DNA from: Mxb001 sp051007175
GTDB taxonomy: Bacteria; Actinomycetota; Actinomycetes; S36-B12
Reading direction: 5' to 3'
DNA: 5,993 bases
Assembly (NCBI GenBank): GCA_051007175.1
Contig: JBPCSL010000066.1
Span: forward strand, 1-5,993
The notes beneath the pieces were generated by a model, which saw only the letters and a program-made list of their open reading frames with translations, was not told the origin of the DNA and did not search any database. The first letter of the stretch is position 1. Every line of letters begins with the position of its first letter. The position numbers and the translations under genes are program-made. Shown here piece after piece: positions 5,839-5,993 of the stretch.

Positions 5839-5993
5839 ATGACTTCTCCCCTTCGGGCTTCCATGCGGGCCGGACTCATCGCGGGTTCGGGTTTCCTTCT
5901 CCTTCTCGGCACCTTGACCGGGACCGTGGCTCGCGCCGACATTGCATCCTGTGCCGGCACCGGCGCGACCTTTGCCGGGGGAGCAGGAACGAC
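5839..5993 (+). CDS. Exported protein N-terminus (partial), possible target of the two-component system
   Basis: An open frame from ATG 5839 to the window edge (51 complete codons). It encodes a signal peptide with Arg at 6 and 10, a hydrophobic core (LIAGSGFLLLLGTLTGTVA) and an ARA cleavage site near residue 33. The mature start, ADIASCAGTGATF, is Gly/Ala/Thr-rich with one cysteine and has no lipobox. A second ATG eight codons in (5863) would also give a signal peptide, but the first keeps the 34-nt spacing to the shared GGTTGCG element. A competing ATG at 5831 stops after three codons. Gly-rich starts of this kind occur in large secreted repeat or beta-helix surface proteins, but too little is present to assign a family. 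It lies 65 nt downstream of the kinase, on the same strand. Confidence 0.75.
   Translation, partial: MTSPLRASMRAGLIAGSGFLLLLGTLTGTVARADIASCAGTGATFAGGAGT

Noticed and set aside
1..5993. CRISPR arrays, insertion sequences, integrase or toxin-antitoxin genes
   Set aside because: No regularly spaced repeats, terminal inverted repeats, transposase motifs or paired small genes were seen on either strand.

Overview
The window looks like chromosomal DNA from a high-GC Gram-positive actinomycete. The supports are the GC-rich third codon positions, GTG starts, scarce Shine-Dalgarno sequences with -10-like hexamers only 6-8 nt before several start codons (leaderless genes are common in Actinobacteria), and a PhoP-like two-component regulator resembling the actinobacterial form. 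The genus cannot be named from the sequence alone. Nothing resembles an insertion sequence, phage, CRISPR array or plasmid origin.

Left half (1-3243) is one minus-strand gene set. In transcription order it holds a 233-aa exported protein with a PknH-like sensor fold (3243-2542), an aldo/keto reductase starting inside its stop codon by a GTGA overlap (2545-1607), a secreted GDA1/CD39-type nucleoside phosphatase or apyrase (1565-309), and the N-terminus of a membrane protein leaving the window (220-1). Gaps are -4, 41 and 88 nt, so co-transcription is likely for the first pair, plausible for the third gene and open for the fourth. Two of the four products are exported and one is a membrane protein.

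The middle (3244-3578) holds a promoter region facing both ways, a complete tRNA-Leu(CAG) gene on the plus strand (3337-3420), and a 158-nt gap carrying the promoter of the next operon.

Right half (3579-5993) is a plus-strand two-component system: an OmpR/PhoB-family response regulator and a HAMP-containing sensor kinase overlapping by ATGA, followed after 65 nt by the start of an exported protein cut by the window edge. The most informative signal is non-coding. An identical 15-mer, TCAGCAAACGGGAAG, lies upstream of the regulator gene and again between the kinase stop and the exported-protein gene. A second shared element, GGTTGCG, lies exactly 34 nt before both start codons. The simplest reading is that the regulator controls its own operon and the exported protein through this box, and that both transcripts begin at or next to the start codon.
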